Below are positions 26,793-36,970 of a stretch of 64,000 nucleotides of DNA, piece by piece (within the stretch, counting starts at the first letter, position 1; each line of letters starts with the position of its first letter). Both the position numbers and the translations under genes were made by a program. Location of the stretch: the NCBI GenBank assembly GCA_963719415.1, contig OY970383.1, forward strand, positions 558,001 to 622,000, given 5' to 3'. Source of the stretch: JAPLIS01 sp963719415. Lineage in GTDB: Bacteria > Babelota > Babeliae > Babelales > Vermiphilaceae. The notes under the pieces were generated by a model, which saw only the letters and a program-made list of their open reading frames with translations, made no database searches and was not told the DNA's origin.

Positions 26793-28409
26793 ATGAATAA
26801 AAAAATATATATTCCTATACTCCTAATCATGATAACAACATGCGCCACTTATGCCGATGAAAATGCCCATGAAACAAATGAAATAAATGAAATAACGGCA
26901 GGATATGCGGCAGAGCCAATAACGACTCAAAAAACAATGACTGAGGAAGAAAAAGAAGAAAAAAAACTAACCAAACTTTCAGGCCAACTGTTTGAAGCAA
27001 TCAAAAATGGAAAAGACAAAGACCTAGAAACTGTTCAAACAATTGAAAAAAAATTTTTTGCAAAAATCTTGAATAGAGTAAACGATCATGGTCACACTCC
27101 TCAAGAAGAAGCAAATTATCAGGCAGAAAAGGCACAAGAAAAATTAAACGCACTAGAACGCAAAGGGCAGATCTTGCGCCCAGATATTAAAAAAGACCTG
27201 CAAAAAAAATTAACTAATTTAAAATGGATACAAAACTTTTTATCAAAAAAAGAAAAATTTGTTCGAGAAAGACAACAAGAATTAGCAACATACAAAGCAA
27301 AACAAGAACAAATAAATAAAGCAGTAGAATTCGAAAAACGAAGAATTCAAATACAAAAAGAAGTACAAGCTAAAGAACAAGCTCGCAAAAAAGCAGTAGC
27401 TGCTCAACGAGCTCGCCAAGAAGAAATAGCAACTGAACAAGCACAACAAGCCATTATACGTACTCAACAAGAAGAAAAAAGACGAGCTGAATTAGAACGT
27501 GAAAAACAAGAAAGAAAAAAAATCGAACAAGCAACTCCCGAAGAACAATCAGCTCTATTATTTCAAGCGATAGCCAAAAGAAATTTTAATTTAATTAAAG
27601 GTTTAAATCTCGATTTTGCACGTATCTTACCTATGGAAAAAGAACCTGGATCTGGACATACTGCACTTGAAGAGGCAATAGAACAATATAAAGCCGAAAA
27701 AATCAACTACACAAATGCCTCTCCAGAGAATAAAATTAAAATCCAAGATAATCTAAATAATCTAAAAGAACTTGTCTTATTCCTAAAAAAGGTCGATAGC
27801 AAGCTAGAAATTAGAAATGCCGAACGGAAATGGCAAAAAAAAGAAGCTGAAGAAGAAAAAAAGTGGGAAGCTCAAAAAGTTAAAAGACGACAAATTGCCC
27901 TTGACCAAAAGAAAGAACAAGCAGATAAAAGAATACAAGAAACAACATGTGAAGCTAAAATACAAAAAGCACTCGAATGCATACACAAACTTTATTCTAA
28001 TAAAAACTTTACCAAAAAAGCTCAACGTAATTTACGGTATCTATTAGAACAATATGATAAACATAACAGATACTTATTAGGAGAAAGTGGCGACGAAAAC
28101 CGCTATACGTCTCAAGCTGAAGATCGAAAACAACGGGAGGAGAGCATGGCCCTCAAAAATCAGGTAATTTCGACATTAAAAGAAGCTTTAGAAAAAGCAA
28201 ATGAAAACAACGTGAATGCGGCAGTCAGCATCATCGATACATCGCATACTAGTTTATCATTCGCCTTTTTATCTGGTTTTACCGAAAAGGAATTTTTCGA
28301 GGAATCAAACGTCTTAAACAAGACCCCAATACCATGGACAAAAATAGTTGAAAAAATAATATGTAATTCTGATATCTTCGATTTTCTTATAGAAACGACA
28401 AGTTATTAA
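26793..28409 (+). CDS. Lipoprotein-like repeat protein, paralog of 21454-23972
   Basis: 538 residues. The leader MNKKIYIPILLIMITTC is almost the same as in the 21454 gene. Two helical units (LSGQLFEAIKNGKDKDLETV; SALLFQAIAKRNFNLIKG) surround a long Lys/Glu/Gln/Arg coiled coil (residues ~150-250), followed by a second coiled coil. A single C-terminal domain (IHKLYSNKNFTKKAQRNLRYLL ... FAFLSGFTEKEFF as segments) is present, against two in the paralog. No frameshift is needed here. Probably an exported or surface protein with an extended rod; function unknown. Confidence 0.72.
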   Translation: MNKKIYIPILLIMITTCATYADENAHETNEINEITAGYAAEPITTQKTMTEEEKEEKKLTKLSGQLFEAIKNGKDKDLETVQTIEKKFFAKILNRVNDHGHTPQEEANYQAEKAQEKLNALERKGQILRPDIKKDLQKKLTNLKWIQNFLSKKEKFVRERQQELATYKAKQEQINKAVEFEKRRIQIQKEVQAKEQARKKAVAAQRARQEEIATEQAQQAIIRTQQEEKRRAELEREKQERKKIEQATPEEQSALLFQAIAKRNFNLIKGLNLDFARILPMEKEPGSGHTALEEAIEQYKAEKINYTNASPENKIKIQDNLNNLKELVLFLKKVDSKLEIRNAERKWQKKEAEEEKKWEAQKVKRRQIALDQKKEQADKRIQETTCEAKIQKALECIHKLYSNKNFTKKAQRNLRYLLEQYDKHNRYLLGESGDENRYTSQAEDRKQREESMALKNQVISTLKEALEKANENNVNAAVSIIDTSHTSLSFAFLSGFTEKEFFEESNVLNKTPIPWTKIVEKIICNSDIFDFLIETTSY

Positions 28410-28458
28410 TAATAACAATAAAAACTGTTAATAATATTAATTTTAAGTGATTGTTAGG

Positions 28459-29414
28459 TATAGCATAGCGCACTAAGAATTCCCCATTTTCTCAAATGCA
28501 TTACAAGTCGCTTTCCAAATATCATTTTCAACAAATTCAAGCTCACGCCTAATATTATTTTTTAGGTAAGCCCAATGATGTTCTATTGGGTTTAAGTCTG
28601 GAGAATAAGCAGGTAAAAAAAGCAAAGAACAACCAGCTTTATTTACAATATCAGAGATTTCGATCCATTTGTGAAACGATGCGTTATCTAAAACAATAGT
28701 CTTTCCAGTACCTATATGTGGCAGCAAAACAGTCTCAAAATAACATTTAATAATTTCTTTATTGCAATAACCATCGAATATTAAAGGCGCACAAAGTTTA
28801 TTTTCAAAAAGACCTGCGCAAATACTTGTTCTTTGCGTAGAATGCCCGGGTTTTTCAGCAAAAACGCGCTTGCCACGCAATCCCCATCCATATGCATATC
28901 GTTCGTTATTGTCAATTCCAGATTCGTCAAAATATACCAATTCTGATTTTTTTATTTTTTTTACTTTCTCTGCAAACTCTATTCGTGCTTTCTCTATTCT
29001 TTCTTTGAATAAATATTGTTTTTTTTTCGAGTGTAACCAAGAGCCTTTATAGCTGTTCCTACTGCTGTTTTACCAACTTTCAACGCTTCAGTCATTGCTT
29101 TAATGGTCCAATCTTGATGTTCGTCCAAAAAAAGTTTAAATTTAACTAAATCTAATTTTCTTCTGCTTTTTCCAGATTTTGTTCGATCTGATAATGGTGC
29201 AATGCGGCCTTCTTTTTTGAATATTTTATTCCATGTATATAATGTTTTTCTGTCTATATCAAGCAACAATGCTACTTCTGTTTTTTTCATTTTCTTCTCG
29301 ATTAATAAATCGAGAGCTTTTTTTCTTATGTCTACGCTATACATACTATAACTCCTAAATTTTTGTTTAGAAATTAGTATATTCTTTTGGGGTTATTTAT
29401 CAACGCTTTGCTAT
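28459..29414 (-). mobile_element. IS630-family insertion sequence, apparently complete
   Basis: About 955 bases bounded by imperfect inverted repeats: left TATAGCATAGCGCACTAAG, right (reversed) TATAGCAAAGCGTTGATAA, both reaching a CCCCA box at base 28. TA on both sides fits the TA target duplication of the IS630/Tc1-mariner superfamily. It carries a two-frame transposase on the minus strand. A 155-bp element with closely matching ends lies at 55262-55416. Confidence 0.82.
28473..29344 (-). CDS. IS630-type transposase, two frames joined by -1 frameshift
   Basis: The upstream frame (29344-28994) encodes helix-turn-helix domains: MYSVDIRKKALDLLIEKK and KTEVALLLDIDRKTLYTWNK. The downstream frame (to 28473) carries the DDE catalytic core: VYFDESG (first Asp), IVLDNASFHK (second Asp) and SPDLNPIEHHWAYLK (Glu). 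Just before the upstream frame ends there is a run of nine A; reading back one base joins the frames as KKQYLFKERIEKARIEF. Programmed -1 frameshifting is normal in several IS630 members, so the gene may be functional. Confidence 0.85.
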
Positions 29415-29455
29415 ATGTATATCTTTAGAATCAATAACTAAATTGAAGCATATAT

Positions 29456-29866
29456 ATGACAAAACTAATAACATTATCCCTCTTATGCATTACTCTTAAT
29501 GCGCTTGGCATGAATCCCAACCCTGACGATCAGCCAAAGAGCAAAGCTTTGCTCTTTTATAAAAAAAAACAACATCAGCTACAAAAAATAGATGATTGCT
29601 TGCCAAATCAAATATGTTTGCAAGCAGCTTTATCCAAAAAAATAAAAAAAAAGTATCAACCTACATTGATGACTATCCCGGAAGATAAACCAATCAAATT
29701 TCCAGACAGGGCACGGTTTAATCCATCACACTCCCCGTATAAAATGAGTTACACCATCAAATACAAAAAAAAATTCAAGCGACAATTCCGCCCTAATCCG
29801 CGCTTACCATCTGCCGCTATCGTAATACCCCTACAAAAAAAAATACCGTCAAAATTCTTTTCCTGA
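29456..29866 (+). CDS. Small basic secreted protein of unknown function
   Basis: 136 residues. The leader MTKLITLSLLCITLNALGM is a good signal peptide. The mature part is strongly basic and Pro-rich (YTIKYKKKFKRQFRPNPRLP) without recognised motifs. It lies between the insertion sequence and uvrB, converging on uvrB. Confidence 0.55.
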   Translation: MTKLITLSLLCITLNALGMNPNPDDQPKSKALLFYKKKQHQLQKIDDCLPNQICLQAALSKKIKKKYQPTLMTIPEDKPIKFPDRARFNPSHSPYKMSYTIKYKKKFKRQFRPNPRLPSAAIVIPLQKKIPSKFFS

Positions 29867-29986
29867 AGACAAATAGTGCAAGAAGCTAAACTCATAAAAA
29901 AACCAATACAAGACTCATATAACAAGCCAGACAAATTAAAGTGACGAATCCCCAATATTCGCAGCAAAAAGGAGGGCTCTAATTTT

Positions 29987-31987
29987 TTATTTTTTAGCCA
30001 ACTTCAAAACCTGCCATTCACCACGTAACGCTATCGCTTTTTCAAAATCAAATTCTTCAGCAGCTTTTTGCATTGCCACTTCAAGCTCCATAATACGTTT
30101 TTGTCTGTCTAATTCAGACAATGCAGTACTATCAAACTTCTTCTTTTTGCCCAATTTAGAAGCTTCTTGAATAGCTTTCTGTAAATCAGTAATACTTTTG
30201 GTAACTTCTCGCGTTACCGTAGTGGGCTCAATACCATGTTTTTTATTATATGCTTGCTGAATAGCTCGCCGCCTTTCTGTTTCTTGCATTGCAAGCTGCA
30301 TCGATTTAGTAATTTTATCGGCAAATAATATCACCCGTGCTTGCGCATTACGAGCAGCTCTACCAATAATCTGAATCAATGAACGCTTATCTCTTAAAAA
30401 ACTCTCGAGATCAGCATCCATAATGGCAACAAGTGCAACTTCGGGCAGATCAATCCCTTCTCGCAAAAGATTAACGCCGACAAGACAATCGAAAACTCCC
30501 AAACGTAACTTTTGCAAAATTTCAGTGCGCTCTGGAGTCTTTAAATCACTATGCAAATAACAGACTCTAATCTGCTTTTCTTCTAAATAACGAGCTAACT
30601 CTTCAGCCATTTTTTTAGTCATGACCATTACTAAAGAACGAAACCCTTTATCTGTCGTTTCTTTAATCTGCTCTAAAAGATAATCTATCTGACCAATCCG
30701 CGAATGAACGGAAATCTCTGGATCTAATAAACCAGTAGGCCTAATTATCTGTTCAGCAACAACCGCAGAATGAGTCAATTCATATTCGCTCGGTGTAGCT
30801 GAAACAAAAATAACATTATTAAAAAAAGTTTCTATTTCTTCAAATTTCAAAGGACGATTGTCGCGCGCCGATGGCAACCGAAAACCACATTCAATTAATG
30901 ATTTTTTACGCGCAAGATCCCCTGCATACATACCTCTAAACTGAGGAATAGTAATATGTGACTCATCTATAAGCAATAAAAAATCTTTAGGAAAAAAATC
31001 AAACAAACAAAATGGTCGCTCTCCTGGTTTCCTGCCATCAAAATAGATCGAATAATTTTCAATTCCTGATACATACCCTACTTCTTTTAGCAGTTCAATA
31101 TCATGCGTTACTCTTTTTTCTATCCGATCCTTATACAATGGATTAGACATTTGGCTTGACCATGCATCAAGATCAGCTTTAATAGCGCGAATTGCACCCT
31201 GTTTTCTATATTCTGGTGTTACAAAATGTTTTGCCGGCAAAATAAGCGTATTGTCAAGATGCATATATACGGTATTATCAAGCTTACCTATCCACTCAAG
31301 CGATTCTATTGAATCACCAAAAAGTTCAATTCGCAATCTCTCTTTCTGATAGGGAAGATCTACTATAATAGCGTTGCCCATTACCTGAAAACAACCTGCT
31401 ATCTTTTCTATATCATTGCGAATATACTGAATAAAAACTAACCCATCTATCAATTCTTTTCTTTTTATCCGTTGCCCCACTTTCAAAGGTAACGCTAAAT
31501 TTCGATAATCTGTAGGATTACCTAAAGAATAGATACTTGAAACTGAAGCTACCACTATCGTATCTTCTCTATTAATAAGTGAGGCTGTGGACTCAATACG
31601 TAATCGATCTAATTCTCTATTAACTTTTGTTTCTTTAGGAATATAAATATCTTGCGCTGGTAGATATGATTCTGGTTGATAATAATCATAATAGCTGACA
31701 AAGTAACAGACTTTATTTTCAGGAAAAAAAAGTGAAAATTCTTCATATAATTGCGCGGCTAAAGTCTTATTGGGAGCTAACACAAGAACAGGCTTATTCT
31801 GAGCAGCAATAATATTAGCCATCGTAAATGTTTTTCCAGAACCAGTGACACCCATCAAAGTCGATATTCCTGGCATTGCCTTTACTAATTTATCAATAAC
31901 TTCTTGTTGCGCTTCCGAAACTTCAAATGGTGCATGGAGAGTAAATAATTTATTTTTTATCTCATTTTTATTCTTTATCTCTTTCAC
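29987..31987 (-). CDS. uvrB: UvrABC excinuclease subunit B
   Basis: Damage-verifying helicase-like subunit of nucleotide excision repair, 666 residues. P-loop GVTGSGKTF (46-53), the damage-probing hairpin with YYDYYQPESYLPAQDIYIPK, LLIDESHI, the helicase motif VGVNLLREGIDLPEVALV, QIIGRAARN, and the C-terminal UVR domain (MELEVAMQKAAEEFDFEKA) that binds UvrC. All key motifs are intact. It is a single gene; uvrA and uvrC are not in the window. Confidence 0.97.
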   Translation of the reverse strand: MKEIKNKNEIKNKLFTLHAPFEVSEAQQEVIDKLVKAMPGISTLMGVTGSGKTFTMANIIAAQNKPVLVLAPNKTLAAQLYEEFSLFFPENKVCYFVSYYDYYQPESYLPAQDIYIPKETKVNRELDRLRIESTASLINREDTIVVASVSSIYSLGNPTDYRNLALPLKVGQRIKRKELIDGLVFIQYIRNDIEKIAGCFQVMGNAIIVDLPYQKERLRIELFGDSIESLEWIGKLDNTVYMHLDNTLILPAKHFVTPEYRKQGAIRAIKADLDAWSSQMSNPLYKDRIEKRVTHDIELLKEVGYVSGIENYSIYFDGRKPGERPFCLFDFFPKDFLLLIDESHITIPQFRGMYAGDLARKKSLIECGFRLPSARDNRPLKFEEIETFFNNVIFVSATPSEYELTHSAVVAEQIIRPTGLLDPEISVHSRIGQIDYLLEQIKETTDKGFRSLVMVMTKKMAEELARYLEEKQIRVCYLHSDLKTPERTEILQKLRLGVFDCLVGVNLLREGIDLPEVALVAIMDADLESFLRDKRSLIQIIGRAARNAQARVILFADKITKSMQLAMQETERRRAIQQAYNKKHGIEPTTVTREVTKSITDLQKAIQEASKLGKKKKFDSTALSELDRQKRIMELEVAMQKAAEEFDFEKAIALRGEWQVLKLAKK

Positions 31988-32279
31988 GATACCCCCAATT
32001 ATTAAAATAATTTTTATTTTATTATAAATTCAGGATCGCTTATTCAGGTAAAAAAGCAAGGTTAAATCAGATTATTTATCAGCATAAAACTCTATGCCCA
32101 CTATCCAAATCGGAACTGTACATACTAACTTTTTACCTGAACCCTATTTGTAAATTTAATATTAAAATTATATGCTAACATAGTATGCTAATATTATAAT
32201 AAAGAGATTTCAGTAAACGAGAATAATTATAATTCCTGCTAAATCTAACTACTAACGATGATAAGTAAAGGAGAGTTAA

Positions 32280-34037
32280 ATGAAAAAAAATAATACTATA
32301 ATACATTTCATTCTTGAGAGTCTTAGGCCATTTAAAAAACTAATTGCTTGGCAAATTGTCACCAGCCTTTTATGGGCTATAAGCTTAAGTCTGCGCCCCT
32401 ATATATTTAAAGTTATACTCGATCGCATATCCTGCCTAAACCCAGCTCTAGCATTTGACCAACTCTTTGGCCCAATAGCTTTGTATACCGGTGTCGGCCT
32501 ATTTGTTGTCGTTTTATTCAGATTTTACGATTATATATGGCTTAAACTTAACCCACCATTAAAAAAACATATTGGTGCGCTACTAATGCAAAAAATGATG
32601 ACTCATTCTTTAAGCTTATTTCAAAATAATTTTGCGGGAAATCTCGTTAACAAAGTAAAAGATGTTATGAGCGGCATTCCCGATCTTGTAAAAATATGCA
32701 TTAATCAATTCTTCAGCCAATTTTTAGCTATTTTAATCGCCATTTTTACCGTGTGTACAATAAATTATTATTTTGGTCTATTACTTGCCATATGGATCAT
32801 TGTTTTCATTCTAGGCACCCTCCTTTTCTCAAAAAAAGCACAACAACTTTGCCTATCTTCTTCTGAAATACGCTCACATGTTATTGGTAGCATGGTTGAT
32901 ATGTTGAGTAACATAACGAGCATTCATCTACTTGCAATTCAAAAACCAGAATTAAAACAGTTTGATACTCACTTAGATAAATGGGTAGTAGCCGATCAAA
33001 AAAGAGATTGGATATTTTTAAAAATTTTCGCCTTTCAAGGATTCTCATTCATTGTTTATCAAACGCTCTGCTTTATTGTTCTCGTTAACGGTTTCAAAAA
33101 AGGAACCATTACTGCCGGCGATTTTTCACTTATCATCACCATAAATACAGCTATAATTAATAACCTATGGACATTATCAGCAGACGTACTCTCCTTTTCC
33201 CGTTTCATAAGTGAAATATCTCAGGGACTCTTAATTGTTCTATCTCCTGTCGAAATTCAAAACAAACCAAATGCTAAAAAACTAAATGTTACCGAGGGAA
33301 AAATTGTTTTTAATAACGTCACTTTTGCTTATAAAAACAATAATCCAACACTGAAAAATCTATCAATTACTATCCCAGCAGGACAAAAAGTAGGACTCGT
33401 TGGTTATTCTGGTGGTGGAAAAACCACTTTTGTAAACTTAATATTAAGACTCTATGATATAACAGAGGGAAGCATCTTAATTGATGGTAATGACATCAGA
33501 GATGTAACACAAAATTCTCTTCATAGATCGATTGGCATGATTCCACAAGATCCATCATTATTTAATCGCTCTGTCCTTGAAAATATCCGTTATGGCTCCA
33601 TACACGCGTCTGACAATGACGTTGTTGTTGCTGCTAAAAAAGCTCACGCTGATGAATTTATTCAAAAACTCACCGGATCATATAACTTTATCGTTGGAGA
33701 ACGAGGTTCAAAATTATCGGGCGGACAACGACAACGAATTGCAATTGCACGAGCAATAATAAAAAATGCTCCTATTTTAATATTAGATGAAGCAACCTCT
33801 CAATTAGACACTCTTACTGAACGTAAAATCCAAGAAAGTTTATGGCATCTCATGGAAAATAAAACATCAATTGTTATTGCGCATCGACTCTCAACATTGT
33901 TGCACATGGATCGTATTTTAGTATTCAATCAGGGTGAAATAATCGAAGATGGCACTCACGAAAATCTACTTGCATTAAATGGCTTATACAAACATCTTTG
34001 GAATGCCCAGCTCAATAACTTTTACCACAATAAATAG
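32280..34037 (+). CDS. ABC transporter, fused membrane and ATPase domains
   Basis: 585 residues, a half-transporter of the exporter (MsbA/ATM1-like) type that works as a homodimer in the inner membrane. Six membrane helices occupy residues ~15-310. The nucleotide-binding domain follows: Walker A GYSGGGKTT (~375), Q-loop MIPQDPSLF, signature LSGGQRQRIAIARA, Walker B ILILDEATSQLD and H-loop IAHRLSTL. The substrate cannot be told from sequence: lipid, peptide and drug export are all possible. An AAAGGAG site precedes the ATG. Confidence 0.92.
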   Translation: MKKNNTIIHFILESLRPFKKLIAWQIVTSLLWAISLSLRPYIFKVILDRISCLNPALAFDQLFGPIALYTGVGLFVVVLFRFYDYIWLKLNPPLKKHIGALLMQKMMTHSLSLFQNNFAGNLVNKVKDVMSGIPDLVKICINQFFSQFLAILIAIFTVCTINYYFGLLLAIWIIVFILGTLLFSKKAQQLCLSSSEIRSHVIGSMVDMLSNITSIHLLAIQKPELKQFDTHLDKWVVADQKRDWIFLKIFAFQGFSFIVYQTLCFIVLVNGFKKGTITAGDFSLIITINTAIINNLWTLSADVLSFSRFISEISQGLLIVLSPVEIQNKPNAKKLNVTEGKIVFNNVTFAYKNNNPTLKNLSITIPAGQKVGLVGYSGGGKTTFVNLILRLYDITEGSILIDGNDIRDVTQNSLHRSIGMIPQDPSLFNRSVLENIRYGSIHASDNDVVVAAKKAHADEFIQKLTGSYNFIVGERGSKLSGGQRQRIAIARAIIKNAPILILDEATSQLDTLTERKIQESLWHLMENKTSIVIAHRLSTLLHMDRILVFNQGEIIEDGTHENLLALNGLYKHLWNAQLNNFYHNK

Positions 34038-34106
34038 ATACGAAAAAAGGCGTATTTAAAGTTCCACGTTTTTTCAAAGCTACTGTCGTTAGTAAACTTA
34101 TTTATA

Positions 34107-34128
34107 ATGGCTCCCGCAGGAACCATTA
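34107..34128. terminator. Possible weak hairpin after the ABC transporter gene
   Basis: AATGG-C-TCC and GGA-A-CCATT pair around CGC with one mismatch. No T-run follows directly. It lies 70 bases after the transporter stop, so a terminator role is only possible. Confidence 0.3.
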
Positions 34129-34319
34129 CCAAGCATATGTTATAAATTTTTGATCTTTTACCTATTTACGACTATAGACAAAAGCATACTATTATGCAAA
34201 AAAAAGCTTTTAAATTAAAAATAAAATTCTATTTTTCAACAAACTCTTTACTTTAAGCACAAATAAAACATAAATTAAATTTTGTGTATAGTTTAAAAAC
34301 ATTTTTGTAAGGGGAAAAA

Positions 34320-35774
34320 ATGAATTTTATCCGCATCACTTATTTTCAATCTCTCTTTTTTCTGCTTTTATGTGCACCATACATTTATACAAAAAAACAA
34401 AACAATCGATCTGCCGATAACAATTATACAGTAGGCGTCATAGGGACCGGTTATGTTGGATTGGTAACAGGAGCATGCTTAGCAGATTTTGGCAATAAAG
34501 TTATTTGTGCAGATATTGATTCTGTAAAGGTAGCAAATCTGAAAAAAGGTATCCTCCCTATCTATGAACCTGGCCTTGAAGAAATTGTAGCACAAAACTT
34601 CAATGAAAATCGCCTCGTATTTTCTGACAACATAGCAGAAACTATCAGACAATCTGATGTGCTGTTTATAGCAGTTGGTACTCCTATGGGAGACGATGGT
34701 TCTGCCGATCTTGCTGCCATTAAAGCGGTAACACGTGCCATATCTCAAAATATGAACTCTTTTAAAGTGATCGTTACTAAAAGTACCGTACCTGTAGGAA
34801 CAGGTAAATGGATTGAACAAATGCTCATAGAACAAGGCGTTAAACAAGATCAATTTGCTATAGTATCTAATCCTGAATTCTTAAAAGAAGGTTCTGCTGT
34901 TGAAGATTTTCTCCATCCAGATCGCCTTGTAGTTGGGTCTGAATCAGAAAAAGCCCATGCTATCATGCGCATCATCTATGCTCGCCTTTTAGCCCAAAAT
35001 ACTCCCTATGTTGCTACTAATGTTGTTACATCAGAATTGATCAAATATGCTTCAAATGCTTTCTTGGCAGTTAAAATAAGTTTTATTAATGAACTTGCTA
35101 ATCTGTGTGATAAAACAGGCGCAGACGTTAAAGTACTTGCTGACGCTATGGGACTCGATAGACGTATAAACAGATATTTCTTAAATCCTGGACCAGGGTT
35201 TGGTGGCTCTTGCTTTCCCAAAGATACTGAAGCACTTTTATTTACGGCAAAAAAATATAATCTTCCTGTTCACACCGTAGAAGCAGCACTCTTAGCAAAT
35301 GAATTACAAAAAAAAGTTACCTTTAACAAATTAGCCAACTTAATGAATAACGATTTCAATAATAAAACAGTTGCTGTTTTAGGTCTTGCATTCAAAGCAA
35401 ATACCGATGATGTCAGATATTCTCCCGCTATTACTACTATAGAACAACTTCTTGCAGCTGGCGCACACGTTAAAACATATGATCCACAAGCCATGAAAAC
35501 AATGCAAGTAGAACTTTCACGAATAAGTGATACTACAAATAATCTTGGCACTATCACTTATTGCGATTCAATAGAAGAAACAGTCACTCAAGCTGATGCT
35601 GTTGTTGTTATGACAGAATGGGATGAATTTAAAAATATCGATTTAGCTGATGTTGCTGCGCGTGTGAATGCACAAATATTGGTTGATGCTCGTAACATAC
35701 TAGATCCAGAAGCGCTCCGTGCCAATGGATTTACTTGTGACGATATTGGCCGTTCATGCTTATGCAAAAATTAA
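34320..35774 (+). CDS. ugd: UDP-glucose 6-dehydrogenase with leader-like N-terminal extension
   Basis: Oxidises UDP-glucose to UDP-glucuronate with NAD+, feeding polysaccharide or LPS synthesis. 484 residues. The NAD fold VGVIGTGYVGLVTG (38-51), the E-box NPEFLKEGSAVEDF, the substrate Lys region, GFGGSCFPKD with catalytic Cys298 and the C-terminal UDP-binding domain (GLAFKANTDDVRYSPA) are all present. Unusually, about 35 residues precede the Rossmann fold and contain a hydrophobic segment (YFQSLFFLLLCAPYIY) like a signal or membrane anchor. An AAGGGGA ribosome site directly precedes this start, which argues that the extension is translated. Confidence 0.93.
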   Translation: MNFIRITYFQSLFFLLLCAPYIYTKKQNNRSADNNYTVGVIGTGYVGLVTGACLADFGNKVICADIDSVKVANLKKGILPIYEPGLEEIVAQNFNENRLVFSDNIAETIRQSDVLFIAVGTPMGDDGSADLAAIKAVTRAISQNMNSFKVIVTKSTVPVGTGKWIEQMLIEQGVKQDQFAIVSNPEFLKEGSAVEDFLHPDRLVVGSESEKAHAIMRIIYARLLAQNTPYVATNVVTSELIKYASNAFLAVKISFINELANLCDKTGADVKVLADAMGLDRRINRYFLNPGPGFGGSCFPKDTEALLFTAKKYNLPVHTVEAALLANELQKKVTFNKLANLMNNDFNNKTVAVLGLAFKANTDDVRYSPAITTIEQLLAAGAHVKTYDPQAMKTMQVELSRISDTTNNLGTITYCDSIEETVTQADAVVVMTEWDEFKNIDLADVAARVNAQILVDARNILDPEALRANGFTCDDIGRSCLCKN

Positions 35775-35792
35775 GTAAAGCTCTATAGCATT

Positions 35793-35828
35793 AAAAAAGG
35801 GATTGGTATTATACCAATCCCTTTTTTA
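35793..35828 (+). terminator. Rho-independent terminator of ugd
   Basis: AAAAAAGGGATTGGTA pairs perfectly with TACCAATCCCTTTTTT around a TTA loop, 18 bases after the ugd stop; it ends in a T-run. The GGATTGGTAT/ATACCAATCC arms resemble the ends of the MITE-like element at 42931-43123. Confidence 0.85.
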
Positions 35829-36029
35829 ATTTTCAATCAACATAACTTGATATATACAACTGTAAAAAATAGCTATAATAATATTATTATTAAAAAAAAT
35901 TATAATACCAATTACAAAAACATCTAATATACAAAAAACACGATAGAATGCTGATTGCTTAGATCAGGCTCACGTTAAATAACAGTGAAAAAACGAAAGC
36001 ACTACATCTACATCTGTCTTATTTATTTA

Positions 36030-36710
36030 TTACGATTGACTAGAATTTGGCGTAACTTCCCAATACATCACCTCATTTACCCAATCTACATAAGTAGACT
36101 CAACCGTTCCTTGCATAATACGATCTTCATCCTTTGAATCAACATGCTTTACAAGACCATCAGCAAAACAATTCAAATTTAGATCTGAGTACCTTAATTC
36201 TCTGCCACCTACAAAGTTTTGCTCATGAGCCACCTTAGCCATTTTAAATGTATTTTCTTTAAAACAATTCAACGTTCCAAAAGGATCAATCCAAACAAGT
36301 ATAGAATTGTACCATTTTATTTCACCTGGAGAAAAATCTATCGCGACTGCTATTATACGGCTTTGTTTTAATCCATAGTCCCCAAATGTATTTGGTATAT
36401 AACTAATTACTATAGAAGAAGGATATTCTGGCAACAGTCTACGAAAGGGAAATAAGTGCGAAATTGCTTTATTGTTTGGTCGTAGAGACTCGTAAAAAAT
36501 TGGCCATACAGTGGAGTTTCCATCAGCAGCTTTTTGCAATACAGGTTGGCTATCTAATTCTTTACGACTTAAGAGCGCAAGGCTTTGTGTTTTTAAAGCC
36601 TTTGTATATTCTCTTTTAGCAGACCAACGCTCTACACAGATATTAGCCGGCCTACAACTGACCGTTATAATAAAAGCAAAAAAAATTAGCGATATTTGAA
36701 AATTTTTCAT
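36030..36710 (-). CDS. Secreted protein of unknown function
   Basis: 226 residues. The leader MKNFQISLIFFAFIITVSC is a signal peptide with a weak lipobox-like VSC. The mature domain is globular with strands and aromatic residues (SSIVISYIPNTFGDYG, YNSILVWIDPFGTLNCF) and no recognised family. It is flanked by a short IS200-type remnant. Confidence 0.6.
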   Translation of the reverse strand: MKNFQISLIFFAFIITVSCRPANICVERWSAKREYTKALKTQSLALLSRKELDSQPVLQKAADGNSTVWPIFYESLRPNNKAISHLFPFRRLLPEYPSSIVISYIPNTFGDYGLKQSRIIAVAIDFSPGEIKWYNSILVWIDPFGTLNCFKENTFKMAKVAHEQNFVGGRELRYSDLNLNCFADGLVKHVDSKDEDRIMQGTVESTYVDWVNEVMYWEVTPNSSQS

Positions 36711-36851
36711 AAAAAAGTCCTATTTAAAAGTAATTTATAATAACAAAATCATATCTTATATATTTTAATTTGGCAAAAATAAATTTTAAATCACCATTAA
36801 ACGACGCACTGCTTAAAAGCCATGGCTTCCTAAATTTTTTAAAAAAATTAA

Positions 36852-36938
36852 TTAATTTTGTATGTATTTGCGAATAGCATCTTCCGAACACTGCCCAACT
36901 GCGTGAGCAAAAAATCCTTCCACCCAAAAATTAAGCGA
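36852..36938 (-). pseudogene. Remnant of an IS200-type TnpA transposase (C-terminus)
   Basis: The minus strand encodes NFWVEGFFAHAVGQCSEDAI followed by RKYIQN and a stop. This matches the C-terminal end of IS200/IS605 TnpA (FW...F..T.G..S...I..YI..Q). The frame is closed by a TGA three codons upstream, so only about 27 residues survive. No DR-like terminal hairpins were confirmed. Confidence 0.65.
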
Positions 36939-36970
36939 TCAGCATTCTATAGCTTTTTTTGTGCATTAAA

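Noticed and set aside
36724..36927. 67-codon minus-strand frame
   Set aside because: It runs in a different frame from the IS200-like remnant, which explains the same DNA better.
35944..36953. 19-base motif ATAGAATGCTGATYGCTTA in inverted orientation on both sides of the gene at 36030
   Set aside because: Only one mismatch in 19, but no matching ends, target duplication or transposase frame were found. Kept as a note only.
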